DNA from: an uncultured Bacteroidia bacterium
Lineage (GTDB): Bacteria > Bacteroidota > Bacteroidia > Bacteroidales > UBA932
Assembly: GCA_902780455.1 (NCBI GenBank)
Contig: CACZFO010000009.1
Coordinates: 1 to 60,563 of the forward strand
Reading direction: 5' to 3'
DNA: 60,563 nucleotides
In this document: one piece after another, positions 1 to 11,174 of the stretch
Numbering within the stretch: the first letter of the stretch is position 1
How the letters are laid out: each line of letters begins with the position of its first letter
Made by a program: the position numbers and the translations under genes
Notes under the pieces: model-generated
The model's input: only the letters and a program-made list of their open reading frames with translations
Told to the model about the DNA's origin: nothing
The model's database searches: none

Positions 1-286
1 TTATCTTGGCCTGGGGTCTCTTCTTTGAAGGAGGAGAAAGAAGCACTTCCTGATAGGCATTCTTCAACTGCACATACTCGTTGAAGGTTAAAACCACCTT
101 TCCTTTATTCTGCGGGAAAGACGTCATGGGAACCTGTGGCTCTATGCCCACGATCACCGGAGGGATGGTGTCCTTGGGGCCGCCGGAAGGGCCCTTGGAT
201 GTGTTGGCGCAACTGTAAGATGCTGCTATGTAGGCAATCAGGGCTGCAATTGCAACGGATGTGCGTAATATTGTCCTGTGGGTCAT
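1..286 (-). CDS. Ig-like-domain lipoprotein, N-terminal part (runs off window)
   Basis: Only the first 95 residues are present; the frame is open to the window edge. The TTA triplet at 1-3 is not in this frame, so it is not the stop. Residues 1-26 form a signal peptide ending in a lipobox-like ASYSC (Cys26), followed by the motif GGPKDTIPP, which is typical of Bacteroidota lipoproteins carrying a bacterial Ig-like (Big_5) domain. A surface or periplasmic lipoprotein is inferred. The ATG overlaps the rel stop codon as ATGA (283-286), and a GAGGAGG Shine-Dalgarno-like stretch lies just upstream inside rel, so translational coupling to rel is likely. The rest of the protein, and hence its function, cannot be seen. 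Confidence 0.7.
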   Translation of the reverse strand, partial: MTHRTILRTSVAIAALIAYIAASYSCANTSKGPSGGPKDTIPPVIVGIEPQVPMTSFPQNKGKVVLTFNEYVQLKNAYQEVLLSPPSKKRPQAKI

Positions 287-2571
287 GCTTTGTCCTCCTC
301 TTTGATGTCCACTCTCGTGGCAGTTTCTATTCCCTTGATGTTCTCGATATTCCTTATGATCTCATCCAGGTCGTTCGTGTTGTGTACATAAAGGTCTATA
401 TATCCGTAGAATACACCGTCGTGAGTCTCAAAGAACAGCTTGCGGATATTGACGGAAAGGATGAGGGTTATGTATTTTGTGATATCGTTTACGATTCCCA
501 GGCGGTCTATGCCCTTGAGTTCTATCCTTGCAAGGAAAGACAGGACGGTGTGCTTGGTCCACTTGGCGTTGATTATGTTTCCGCCTTCCGTGGATGCCAG
601 CGATATGGCCTTCGGGCATACCTTCTTGTGGATTACAACCTGCCCGTCCTCATCTATGAACCCGATTATAGGGTCTCCCGGAATAGGGTTGCAGCAGTCA
701 GCCACCTTGTAGGTGAGGGTCTTGTCAACGGGATTCTCCTTCAGCAGGTAATCCTTATGCTTGTCTATCTTGCCGTTTTCAGTGGCGACTGTCTCCTGGC
801 TGCTTTCCGTATCTTCTTTCTCCTTTCCCTTGAAGAACTGGAGGTTCCAGAACTGGACAAGCTTGTTTTCCTTGTTTTTCTTCAGGATCTGGTCGAGGTT
901 GGAGAGGTCTATCAGTCCGGAGCCTATCTTGCTGTAGAGCTCGTCCTTGTTGCTGACCTTGAACTCGGCGATCAGTTTTTTCAGCACCCTCAGGTGAAGC
1001 CTTACGCCCAGTTTGTCCAGTTCGTTTTCCAGTTTTTCCTGGCCTTTCTTGATTGTATCCTTTATTTCTCCCTTGATGCTGTCGCGGATGAGGTTTCTGG
1101 CCTTTGCGGTCTTTACGAACTCAAGCCACTCCCTCTGGGGCTTCTGGCTGTCGGCGGTGATGACCTCCACCTGGTCTCCGTTCCTGAGCACGTAGGATAT
1201 AGGAACAAGTTTGAGGTTCACCTTGGCGGCAATGGCCCGGTTTCCTATTTCTGAGTGGATGGCATAGGCAAAATCCAGTACGGTTGAACCTTTTTCCATC
1301 CTCTTGGCCTCCCCGGCCGGGGTGAAGGCGTATATCTCCTTGGACATGAGCCCGGTATGGAAACTGTCCAGAAACTCCAGGGCGTTGACATCGGGATTCT
1401 CCAGAACTTCCCTGACCATGTTCAGCCAGTTGTCCATGTCGTTTTCCGGATTGGCAATCTTCTCTCCCTTGTAGTTCCAGTGGGCCGCTACACCTTTTTC
1501 TGCAATGGCGTTCATCCTGACAGTCCTGATCTGGACTTCCACCCAGCCTCCCTGAGGGCTCATGAGGGTACAGTGAAGGGCTTCGTAACCGTTTGATTTT
1601 GGCGTGCTTACCCAGTCTCTGATGCGGTCTGTGTTGGACAGGTAGTCTTCTGAGATCAGGGAGTAGATGTCCCAGCACTGCTTCCTTTCGGAACTGCCTT
1701 TCTTGGGAGTGAAGACTATCCTTACCGCAAACAGGTCATAGATCTCATCAAAAGGTATCCCTTTTGTGCGCATCTTGTTCCAGATGGAATAAGGGGTCTT
1801 GATTCTCTTGGTTATGGTGAACTTGTAGCGCGCCTGCTCCAGTAGCTTGGATATCGGTTCTATGAAGTTGTCTATGGAGACTCCCTTGGTCTTGGAATAC
1901 TCCTGTATCTGGCGGTTTATCTCATTGTACTCTTCCGGCTGGCGGAACTTGAGCCAGATGTTCTCCATCTCGCTTTTTATGCTGTACAGTCCCAGCCTGT
2001 GGGCCAGGGGAATGAAGATGTACATGGTTTCGCTGAGGATCTTGTCCTGCTTCCTCTCAGGCATGGAGTCTATGGTCCTGAGGTTGTGCAGCCTGTCTGC
2101 CAGCTTGATGAGTATTACCCTCACGTCGTCGTTGAGGGTGAGAAGTATCCTCTTGAAGTTCTCTGCCTGGATGGATTTTTCGGAAAAATCTCCGTCCATC
2201 TTGTTGTCCATGGCAGATTTTATCTTGGTGAGCCCGTCTACAAGAGACGCGATCTTGCTTCCAAAGAGCCTTTCCACATCTTCAGTCGTGTACTCGGTGT
2301 CTTCCACCACGTCATGCAGGAGCGCGGCCACAATTGACTTGTACCCAAGTCCGATTTCCTGCACCACGATCTTTGCCACTGCAATGGGGTGGAGGATATA
2401 AGGCTCTCCGGAGCGCCTGCGTACGCCCTTGTGAGCTTCGTTGGCAAACTCGAAAGCCTTGAGAACGCCCTCATATTCCTCCTGCGAGGCGCATCTGCGC
2501 AGAGCCGCCAGTCTCAGCGATTCAAATTCCCGCTCGATCAGTTCGTTGTCTTCTTTTGTAAACTCGCTCAT
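283..2571 (-). CDS. rel: Rel/SpoT-type bifunctional (p)ppGpp synthetase/hydrolase
   Basis: Cytoplasmic stringent-response enzyme that makes and degrades (p)ppGpp. The 762 residues show the full long-RSH order. An N-terminal HD hydrolase has H61 in LHPIA and H86-D87 in HDVVEDT, so hydrolysis should be intact. The synthetase domain follows (about 240-370; YDLFAVRI, NGYEALH, EVQIRT and AAHWNYKG motifs), then a TGS domain (about 410-470; IYAFTPAG) and a C-terminal ACT-like regulatory region. Length matches bifunctional Rel (usually 730-770 aa). The ATG has an AGAGG stretch directly before it. It lies 10 bp downstream of hydG and overlaps the next lipoprotein gene by 4 bp, consistent with one minus-strand operon. 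Confidence 0.95.
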   Translation of the reverse strand: MSEFTKEDNELIEREFESLRLAALRRCASQEEYEGVLKAFEFANEAHKGVRRRSGEPYILHPIAVAKIVVQEIGLGYKSIVAALLHDVVEDTEYTTEDVERLFGSKIASLVDGLTKIKSAMDNKMDGDFSEKSIQAENFKRILLTLNDDVRVILIKLADRLHNLRTIDSMPERKQDKILSETMYIFIPLAHRLGLYSIKSEMENIWLKFRQPEEYNEINRQIQEYSKTKGVSIDNFIEPISKLLEQARYKFTITKRIKTPYSIWNKMRTKGIPFDEIYDLFAVRIVFTPKKGSSERKQCWDIYSLISEDYLSNTDRIRDWVSTPKSNGYEALHCTLMSPQGGWVEVQIRTVRMNAIAEKGVAAHWNYKGEKIANPENDMDNWLNMVREVLENPDVNALEFLDSFHTGLMSKEIYAFTPAGEAKRMEKGSTVLDFAYAIHSEIGNRAIAAKVNLKLVPISYVLRNGDQVEVITADSQKPQREWLEFVKTAKARNLIRDSIKGEIKDTIKKGQEKLENELDKLGVRLHLRVLKKLIAEFKVSNKDELYSKIGSGLIDLSNLDQILKKNKENKLVQFWNLQFFKGKEKEDTESSQETVATENGKIDKHKDYLLKENPVDKTLTYKVADCCNPIPGDPIIGFIDEDGQVVIHKKVCPKAISLASTEGGNIINAKWTKHTVLSFLARIELKGIDRLGIVNDITKYITLILSVNIRKLFFETHDGVFYGYIDLYVHNTNDLDEIIRNIENIKGIETATRVDIKEEDKA

Positions 2572-2581
2572 CCTCTTTCAA

Positions 2582-4006
2582 TTATAACCTGAGGTCTCTT
2601 TCACCTTCAGAAATTTTCTTAAGGCTGCTTTTAATCCTTTCTTTCCAAGGACCTTCTTCTATCTCCTGCAACTCCTTTTCTATCAGTTTCTTTCCCTGTA
2701 TCCTCGTTTCTTCGGAAGCATAGTCTTCCAGGAACTCCGCCAGGGTGAGAAGGGCATTCGGGGTACAGAATTTCTTGATGAATCCCGGTATGGCAAACTC
2801 CATGAAATGCTCTCCGGTTCTTCCGCTGCGGTAGCAGGATGTGCAGAAACTAGGTATGAACCCTTCTTTCATAAGCCATCTTGCAGCCTCGTCGAGCCCT
2901 CTGGTATCTCCTACCTGGAACTGTTCCCTTTTCAGGTTCTGGTCTTCTTTGTTTTCGGAATAGCCTCCGATTTCCAGATGCGTTCCTGCATCTATCTGGC
3001 TGACTCCAAAGTGTATGACTTCATTCCTGACCTGAGGGTTCTCCCTGGCAGTCATTATCATTCCGGTATATGGAACAGCCAGCCTGAGCACGGCTACCAA
3101 CTGCTTGAAATCCTCGTCTGCACACCTGTAAGGCAGGTCAAGTTCTTCCAGACCGTTTGCCGGCTGGATCCTCGGGAAGCTGATGGTATGGGGGCCTACA
3201 CCGAACCTGTCCTTAAGATGGATGGAGTGGCTGATAAGGCCCATGACTTCGAACCTCCAGTCATAAAGTCCGATCAGGGCTCCTATGCCCATGTCGTCTA
3301 TGCCGGCTTCAAAGGCCCTGTCGAGTCCGTCGAGCCTCCACATGAAGTCTCCCTTTACGGTGTTGGCAGGATGGTATTTTGCGTATGAAGGTCTGTGATA
3401 GGTTTCCTGGAATATCTGGTAGGTTCCTATGCCTTCTGCCTTTATGGTTTTGTATCCCGCAACGTCCAGAGGAGCTGCATTGATGTTCACCCTGCGGATG
3501 GATCCGTTGCCGGAATGAACTGAATAAACGGTTCTTACGCTGTTTGCGATAAATTCCGGACTGTAGACCGGAGACTCTCCGAACACCAGGATGAGCCTTT
3601 TCTGCCCTTCGTCCTGCAGGGCCTTCACCTCCTGGATGATCTCTTCAGTCGTCAGGGTTTTCCTGACAGTGGTCTTGAGAGACTTCTTGAATCCGCAGTA
3701 TGCGCAGTCGTTGATACAGAGGTTTCCTATGTACAGAGGGGCAAACAGTACTATCCTGTTGCCGTATATGATCTTTTTAAGGTCTCTTGCCGCCTGGAAC
3801 AGTTCCTGCCGGCCTTCTTCGCTCCTTATGGCCAGAAGGCTGGCGGTTTCCTCAAGTGTCAGAGGGTTCTTTTCCAAAGACTTGGCAAAGATCTCACGAT
3901 AGCGGACGCGGTCTTCCACGGTCTTGGAAAGAAGGGTCTCTATCCTTTCCGCATCTATGAAATCGCAAGCTCCCTTGCTCAGAGTCCTGTCCATTTTATA
4001 TGCCAT
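2582..4006 (-). CDS. hydG: [FeFe]-hydrogenase H-cluster maturase HydG (radical SAM tyrosine lyase)
   Basis: HydG cleaves tyrosine to make the CO and CN ligands of the [FeFe]-hydrogenase H-cluster. The radical-SAM motif CxxxCxxC is at residues 97-104 (CINDCAYC). The C-terminal CX2CX22C motif that binds the auxiliary cluster is at 388, 391 and 414; it is the feature that separates HydG from the related thiamine enzyme ThiH. At 474 aa the length is normal. I take the ATG at 4006, one base after the thioesterase stop, rather than a TTG 15 bases further upstream. No hydE, hydF or hydrogenase structural gene is in the window, so the partners must lie elsewhere. Confidence 0.93.
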   Translation of the reverse strand: MAYKMDRTLSKGACDFIDAERIETLLSKTVEDRVRYREIFAKSLEKNPLTLEETASLLAIRSEEGRQELFQAARDLKKIIYGNRIVLFAPLYIGNLCINDCAYCGFKKSLKTTVRKTLTTEEIIQEVKALQDEGQKRLILVFGESPVYSPEFIANSVRTVYSVHSGNGSIRRVNINAAPLDVAGYKTIKAEGIGTYQIFQETYHRPSYAKYHPANTVKGDFMWRLDGLDRAFEAGIDDMGIGALIGLYDWRFEVMGLISHSIHLKDRFGVGPHTISFPRIQPANGLEELDLPYRCADEDFKQLVAVLRLAVPYTGMIMTARENPQVRNEVIHFGVSQIDAGTHLEIGGYSENKEDQNLKREQFQVGDTRGLDEAARWLMKEGFIPSFCTSCYRSGRTGEHFMEFAIPGFIKKFCTPNALLTLAEFLEDYASEETRIQGKKLIEKELQEIEEGPWKERIKSSLKKISEGERDLRL

Positions 4007-4007
4007 G

Positions 4008-4391
4008 TTATTTAGCGTCAAATAGTTTTTTCATGAATTTTTCAGGGTCTATGATAAACCTGGAGTGGGTTCCTTTTCCTATCTCACCCTTGGCATCGTA
4101 AGCCGTGACCTTGAAAAAGACGGCCCGTCTGTCTATGTTTTCAACTTCAGCCTCAGCCCATACTTCGGTTCCCGGAAGACAGGCTCTCAGATGCTGTATG
4201 TTCACTCCCGTTCCAACACTGTCCAGCCCAAGTTTCTTGAGCAGCATGAAAGAAGCCTCCTCCATCATGGAAATCATGGAAGGTGTTGAGAAAACAGCCA
4301 TTGCACCGGTACCGGCCGCAGCTGCAGTGCTCTGGTCGGTAACCACCCGGCGGGCTGTATTTGTCATTCCGATCTTAAGGTCTTCAATCAT
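4008..4391 (-). CDS. Hotdog-fold thioesterase, FlK-like
   Basis: 127-aa single-domain hotdog protein resembling the fluoroacetyl-CoA-thioesterase (FlK) family; it should hydrolyse an acyl-CoA, but the substrate cannot be told. The Thr/Glu/His set used by that family appears as T in FSTPSM, E in MMEEAS and H in NIQHLRA. The gene starts 5 bp after fprA stops and ends one base before the hydG ATG, so it is embedded in the ligA-to-rel operon. Family assignment is firm; the exact reaction is inference. Confidence 0.8.
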   Translation of the reverse strand: MIEDLKIGMTNTARRVVTDQSTAAAAGTGAMAVFSTPSMISMMEEASFMLLKKLGLDSVGTGVNIQHLRACLPGTEVWAEAEVENIDRRAVFFKVTAYDAKGEIGKGTHSRFIIDPEKFMKKLFDAK

Positions 4392-4396
4392 TTCCT

Positions 4397-5593
4397 TTAA
4401 GCTTTAAGTGCCTGGACGAATTCCTTTGCAAATTCTTCAAGAGAAGGGTTCACCTTTTCGGCGGTAGGGGCTCCGAAGGCTTCTACGGTAGGGGATACCA
4501 CGTTGAGCTTAGCCTCTTCTGCAAACTTTGCAAGGGCTTTTGCTCCGGCTCCGTTCCAACCGCTGGTTCCGAAGATTCCCATTACCTTGCCCTTAGGACC
4601 CATGATCCTCAGCTCGTTGCACAGATGCTCCATCATAGGGTGCATGAAAGTGTTGTAGGCGCAGGTGCCCAGGATGAATCCCTTGTAGCGCATGATATCG
4701 CTGAGGATGTAGGATACGTTGGTTCTGGACACATCGTATGTGCGGATGTTCCTTATGCCGCACTCAGCGAGTTTTGCTCCTATCTGGTCTGCAAGGCCGG
4801 CGGTGTTGCCGTACATGGAAGCATAAGCGATTACGACTCCTTCCTCGGCCTTGGAGGCGGCCCAGTCTGAATACAGGCTTATTACCTTGGCCGGATTCTC
4901 CTTCCAAACTACTCCGTGTGATGGGGCTATCATTTTTACCGGGACTCCTGCCAGCTTGGTTATGGCTCTGGTTACCATCTGGTTGTATTTGGCAACTATG
5001 TTGGAATAATAGCGCCTCATCTCAGGCAGGAACATCTCGTCCATGTTGTAGTCCGAATCAAAGATTCCGCCGTCAAGGCTGCCGTAGCCTCCGAAAGCGT
5101 CGCAGCTGAACAGTACCGAATCGGCAACATCAAGGGTGACCATTGTCTCAGGCCAATGGACCCAAGGCACAAATACGAACTTGAGGGAGCCGCTTCCAAT
5201 GCTGAGCTCCTGTCCGTCTGTAACCAGCATCACGTTTTCTTCAGAAATTCCGTAGTACTTCTGCATCAGTTCGAACGTCTTTGCGTTTCCGATGATTTTT
5301 GCCTGCGGATACTTGGCCAGGACGCTGCGGATCATTCCGGAGTGGTCTGGCTCCATGTGGTTGACTACAAGGTAGTCCAGGCTGCCGCCCTGGAGTACGG
5401 CTTCTATCTTGCAGAGGAAATCTCCGTCAGAGCCGTATTCAACGGTATCTATGAGTACGTTCTTTTCATCCTTGATTATGTAGGAGTTGTATGAAACTCC
5501 GTAAGGAATAGGCCAGTTGTTCTCAAAGAGAGCAGTACGGCGGTCGTTTACGCCGATGTAGCTGATCCTTTCTGTTACTTTTGCTATTCTCAT
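4397..5593 (-). CDS. fprA: FprA-type flavodiiron protein (O2/NO reductase)
   Basis: Cytoplasmic enzyme that reduces O2 to water and/or NO to N2O, protecting anaerobes. The N-terminal metallo-beta-lactamase-like domain keeps the diiron ligands: H79-x-E81-x-D83-H84 (NHMEPDH), H145 (WVHWPE), D164 (SCDAFG) and a late His in APSHGVVW. The C-terminal flavodoxin domain starts near residue 253 with the FMN-binding YASMYGNTAG. There is no fused rubredoxin domain, so electrons probably come from a separate rubredoxin such as the one at 29249-29410. No TAnnTTTG box is seen in the 40-bp gap after ligA; transcription from the ligA promoter is likely. Confidence 0.93.
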   Translation of the reverse strand: MRIAKVTERISYIGVNDRRTALFENNWPIPYGVSYNSYIIKDEKNVLIDTVEYGSDGDFLCKIEAVLQGGSLDYLVVNHMEPDHSGMIRSVLAKYPQAKIIGNAKTFELMQKYYGISEENVMLVTDGQELSIGSGSLKFVFVPWVHWPETMVTLDVADSVLFSCDAFGGYGSLDGGIFDSDYNMDEMFLPEMRRYYSNIVAKYNQMVTRAITKLAGVPVKMIAPSHGVVWKENPAKVISLYSDWAASKAEEGVVIAYASMYGNTAGLADQIGAKLAECGIRNIRTYDVSRTNVSYILSDIMRYKGFILGTCAYNTFMHPMMEHLCNELRIMGPKGKVMGIFGTSGWNGAGAKALAKFAEEAKLNVVSPTVEAFGAPTAEKVNPSLEEFAKEFVQALKA

Positions 5594-5634
5594 GGTTTGG
5601 TGTATTAAATCGTATTATGTTATTTATCTTGTTT

Positions 5635-7788
<2,154 letters not shown>

Positions 7789-7804
7789 TTAGAGTTATTG
7801 AATT

Positions 7805-9037
7805 ATGCAAAAATCTATCGTGATCCTCACCGGAGGCGGTCCAGCTCCCGGAATGAATACTGTAGTAGGCAGTATTACAAAGACTTTCATAAGTAACGGT
7901 TACCGTGTACTCGGCCTTCACGGAGGCTACAAGGGGCTTTTCTCTCCAGATCCGAACTACGTTGAACTTGATTTCTTCAAGGCCGACGACATTTTCAACC
8001 GCGGAGGCTCCTTCCTTGTGATGAGCCGTTTCAAGCCTACACAGGAGGATTTTGACCATAATTTCAACCTGAAATTCTTCCAGGACAACAATATAGAACT
8101 TCTGGTAACCATCGGCGGAGACGATACCGCATCTACCGCCAACCGTATTGCCAAGTTCCTGCAGGCAAAGAATTTCCCTATATCAAACATCCATGTTCCA
8201 AAGACCATAGACAACGACCTTCCGCTTCCTCAGAACATCCCGACGTTCGGATACCAGAGCGCAAAGGGAGAAGGCTCAAGGATTGCTGCAACCGTTTACG
8301 AGGATGCCCGCACCAGCCACAACTGGTTTGTCATTTCGGCCATGGGCCGCAGCGCCGGACACCTGGCACTGGCTATCGGTTACACCAACCACTTCCCGAT
8401 GATAGTCATTCCCGAGATGTTCAACAAGAGCGACATATCAGTGGAGAAGATCCTGAACATGGCGGTATCTGCCATCATCAAGAGGAAGATACTCGGCATA
8501 GACTACGGCGCCATCATAATTTCAGAAGGAGTGTTCGAGGGATTCTCTCCTGAGGAACTCAAGAATTACGGAGTAAGGTTCTCCTATGACGAGCACGGCC
8601 ATCCTGAACTCGGCAAGATTTCAAAGGCCCAGATGTTCAACGATATACTTGATGTCAAACTCAGCCAGCTGGGTCTTAAGGTCAAGATCCGTCCGGTGGA
8701 GATCGGATATGAGATCAGGTGCATCACCCCTCATGCCTACGACCTTGTATACTGCACGGAACTGGGTATGGGTGTCTACAAGCTTTTCAAGCAGGGCATT
8801 ACCGGATGTATGGTGTACCTTGACCTTAACGGAAACATCAAGAGCCTGTATCTGAAGGATATGCAGGATCCTGCAACCGGAAAGATCCCTCCGAGAGGCG
8901 TGAACATACATCAGGACAAGGTAAACATGATATTCGAGTACATCATGCATTACATTACGCCGGCAGACTATGAGGCTGCAAAGAAGTATGTTCCTGATCC
9001 GGAGACCTACGACTTCAAGAAAATCTTGAACTGGTAA
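7805..9037 (+). CDS. pfp: Pyrophosphate-dependent 6-phosphofructokinase
   Basis: Glycolytic enzyme interconverting fructose-6-phosphate and fructose-1,6-bisphosphate. The phosphodonor can be read from two known specificity positions. GGDD at 104-107 has Asp where ATP enzymes have Gly (GGDG), and K133 in PKTIDND replaces the Gly of PGTIDND; both mark the PPi-using type. The glycine-rich N-terminus (LTGGGPAPGMN) is standard. 410 aa, single domain. It has its own promoter and is followed by a convergent tRNA gene 8 bp after the stop. The PPi enzyme is reversible and saves ATP, common in anaerobic fermenters. Confidence 0.92.
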   Translation: MQKSIVILTGGGPAPGMNTVVGSITKTFISNGYRVLGLHGGYKGLFSPDPNYVELDFFKADDIFNRGGSFLVMSRFKPTQEDFDHNFNLKFFQDNNIELLVTIGGDDTASTANRIAKFLQAKNFPISNIHVPKTIDNDLPLPQNIPTFGYQSAKGEGSRIAATVYEDARTSHNWFVISAMGRSAGHLALAIGYTNHFPMIVIPEMFNKSDISVEKILNMAVSAIIKRKILGIDYGAIIISEGVFEGFSPEELKNYGVRFSYDEHGHPELGKISKAQMFNDILDVKLSQLGLKVKIRPVEIGYEIRCITPHAYDLVYCTELGMGVYKLFKQGITGCMVYLDLNGNIKSLYLKDMQDPATGKIPPRGVNIHQDKVNMIFEYIMHYITPADYEAAKKYVPDPETYDFKKILNW

Positions 9038-9045
9038 GAAAAGAG

Positions 9046-9118
9046 AGCCATCTTGGAGGTTCGAACTCCAGACCTACGCGTTACGAATGCGTTGCTCTAC
9101 CTGCTGAGCTAAGATGGC
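9046..9118 (-). tRNA. tRNA-Thr (anticodon CGT)
   Basis: Full cloverleaf on the minus strand, 73 nt without CCA. The acceptor stem GCCATCT/AGATGGC is perfect; the D arm is GCTC/GAGC; the anticodon loop TTCGTAA gives anticodon CGT (decodes ACG, Thr); the T arm is TGGAG-TTCGAAC-CTCCA. The discriminator base is T and the CCA end is not encoded. The last anticodon-stem pair (31-39) is an A-C mismatch. A TACTTTTG box lies 11 nt upstream. Confidence 0.95.
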
Positions 9119-9129
9119 GTTTGCGGGTG

Positions 9130-9137
9130 CAAAAGTA
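9130..9137 (-). promoter_or_regulatory. tRNA-Thr promoter, -7 box
   Basis: TACTTTTG on the minus strand (TAnnTTTG consensus), 11 nt before the first base of the mature tRNA. Confidence 0.65.
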
Positions 9138-9148
9138 ATAAAAATTTC

Positions 9149-10531
9149 ATGGCTGTAATAATACCTACCGAACTTGGTACCGAGAAAATATCCAAGCTCC
9201 TCAGACAATATGCTGTTCCTGCGATAATTGCGATGACTGCTTCGTCGCTTTACAACATGTGCGACAGCATATTCATAGGGCAGGGCGTGGGACCTCTCGC
9301 CCTTTCCGGGCTGGCTGTCACGTTCCCGATCATGAACCTGAGTGCCGCCGTCGGTACCCTGGTAGGTGTCGGTGCGGCCACCCTGATCAGCGTGCTGCTG
9401 GGGCAGAAGAATTATGATACGGCCAACAAGGTTCTGGGCAATTCCATTGTACTTAATGTAATAACCGGAATCACCTTTGCCGCTTTGGCCATAGCCTTCC
9501 TCAAACCCATACTGTATTTTTTCGGGGCAAGCGACAATACTGTAGGTTACGCTTACGAGTACATGCTCGTACTGCTCATAGGAAACGTTGTAACGCACTT
9601 GTACTTCGGCCTGAATGCCGTCCTGAGGGTCATGGGGCTGCCCAAGAAAGCCATGGGGGCGACCATCTTCACGGTAACCCTGAACTTTGTGCTTGACTAC
9701 CTTTTCATCATGGTATTCAAGTGGGGGATCCGGGGAGCCGCAATCGCCACGGTACTGTCCCAGTTCCTGGCCATGCTCTACGTTTTCATCCTTGTCTCCG
9801 ACAAGAGCCGTGTGATACATCTCCAAAGGGGAATCTATCGCTTGAAAAGGAAGATAATAAGCCAGACATTCTCCATCGGAATGGCACCTTTCCTCATGAA
9901 TGCCTGCGCATGCATCATTGTGATTGTCATCAACAAGCAGCTCAATATCTACGGAGGAGACATGGCGATAGGGGCCTACGGAATCCAGAACCGCCTGGGA
10001 TTCATTGCCGTTATGATTGTAATGGGCATCAACCAGGGCATGCAGCCTATTGCAGGTTACAACTATGGGGCCCAGAATCACGACAGGGTGTCCAAGGTCC
10101 TGTACATATCCATTTTCTGGGCAAGTCTGGTAACGACACTGTTTTTCATTGTCACCGAGCTTTTCCCAAGGCAGCTGGCTGAGATATTCACGGATGATGA
10201 AGAGCTTCTCGCCCACACCGTGAGGGGCATGAGAATCAATTTCTTGGCTTTTGCGATAATTGGTTTCCAAATGGTTACCACCAACTTCTTCCAGAGCATT
10301 GGCAAGGCCAGGAAAGCCATTTTCCTCAGCCTTTCGCGACAGGCAATCTGCCTGCTCCCGCTTCTGCTGATCCTCCCGCCCGTAATGGGTGTTGACGGAG
10401 TATGGTGGAGCCTTCCGATCTCTGACCTTGCCGCCAGCATCCTCACTTTGTGGATGCTCCTCAAACAGAGAAAGGAGTTCAAGATGAAACTTAAGGAAAA
10501 AGAATCACAGACAGTTCAAATTCAGTCATAG
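9149..10531 (+). CDS. MATE family efflux transporter
   Basis: 460-aa inner-membrane protein with about 12 hydrophobic helices in two homologous halves, each starting with a MATE-like stretch (YNMCDSIFIGQGVG in the first; IQNRLGFIAVMIVMGINQG in the second). It is a cation-coupled multidrug or metabolite exporter; substrate unknown. The C-terminus is a charged cytoplasmic tail. The stop is one base before the start of the cytidylate-kinase-like gene, so the two are co-transcribed. No TAnnTTTG box was found directly upstream on this strand. Confidence 0.9.
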   Translation: MAVIIPTELGTEKISKLLRQYAVPAIIAMTASSLYNMCDSIFIGQGVGPLALSGLAVTFPIMNLSAAVGTLVGVGAATLISVLLGQKNYDTANKVLGNSIVLNVITGITFAALAIAFLKPILYFFGASDNTVGYAYEYMLVLLIGNVVTHLYFGLNAVLRVMGLPKKAMGATIFTVTLNFVLDYLFIMVFKWGIRGAAIATVLSQFLAMLYVFILVSDKSRVIHLQRGIYRLKRKIISQTFSIGMAPFLMNACACIIVIVINKQLNIYGGDMAIGAYGIQNRLGFIAVMIVMGINQGMQPIAGYNYGAQNHDRVSKVLYISIFWASLVTTLFFIVTELFPRQLAEIFTDDEELLAHTVRGMRINFLAFAIIGFQMVTTNFFQSIGKARKAIFLSLSRQAICLLPLLLILPPVMGVDGVWWSLPISDLAASILTLWMLLKQRKEFKMKLKEKESQTVQIQS

Positions 10532-10532
10532 T

Positions 10533-11174
10533 ATGGAAAAGCACATCCACATCAACATCGGGAGGCAGATTGGAGCCGGCGGGCTCGAAGTTGCCTGTGA
10601 ACTGGGCAAGCGCCTGGATATAAGGGTATATGACAAGGAACTGCTCACACTTGCCGCCAAGGAGAGCGGCCTGGACCATTCGGTGTTTGCCCGTGAGGAT
10701 GAGAAGGACAACCTGTCCATGAACACGGGATTCAGTTTTTCTTCCTTTGCAGAAGCCATTACAAACACCTTCCGCCCAAGCGTCTACAACAGCAATACCA
10801 TCTTCACCATCCAGAGCCAGGTAATAAGGCGTCTTGCAGAAGAAGGCTCCACCATATTCGTGGGCCGGTGTGCAGACTATGTGCTCAGAGATTTTAAGGG
10901 TTGCATAAGCGTTTTCATAACTTCCTCCATGAAAGACCGCATCCATAGAATACGGACCATCAACAAGTATGGAGATACCCGGGGAGTCAGTGATGACAAA
11001 CTTGCAGACCTGCTTGAGAAAGGAGACCGCAAAAGGGCCTCATATTACGGAGATTACACTTTCAAGACCTGGGGAGCTGCCGAAAGCTACGACATGTGCC
11101 TGAGCACGTCGCTGCTGGGAGTTGACGGGTGTGCAGACATTATCGAAGAGACAATAAGGCGTCGTCTGCTTTAA
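10533..11174 (+). CDS. Cytidylate kinase-like protein
   Basis: 213 aa, family of cytidylate-kinase-like P-loop proteins often found as accessory copies in anaerobes. The N-terminus has INIGRQIGAGG in the P-loop position; the canonical GxxGxGKS is degenerate (GRQIGAGGLE), as is usual in this family, so true CMP kinase activity is uncertain. Later motifs (FVGRCADYVL; RIRTINKYG) fit a nucleotide-kinase fold. It starts one base after the MATE stop, and its 3' end overlaps the convergent HAD gene by 35 bp. The substrate is not known. Confidence 0.8.
   Translation: MEKHIHINIGRQIGAGGLEVACELGKRLDIRVYDKELLTLAAKESGLDHSVFAREDEKDNLSMNTGFSFSSFAEAITNTFRPSVYNSNTIFTIQSQVIRRLAEEGSTIFVGRCADYVLRDFKGCISVFITSSMKDRIHRIRTINKYGDTRGVSDDKLADLLEKGDRKRASYYGDYTFKTWGAAESYDMCLSTSLLGVDGCADIIEETIRRRLL

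Noticed and set aside
136..1254. 372-codon plus-strand open frame across the 3' half of rel
   Set aside because: It is antisense to an intact, well-conserved rel gene, has no recognisable protein features and arises from codon bias.
9074..10270. 398-codon minus-strand open frame across the MATE gene and the tRNA
   Set aside because: It runs through the tRNA-Thr sequence and opposite a clear transporter; composition is His/Gln/Gly-rich as in antisense frames.
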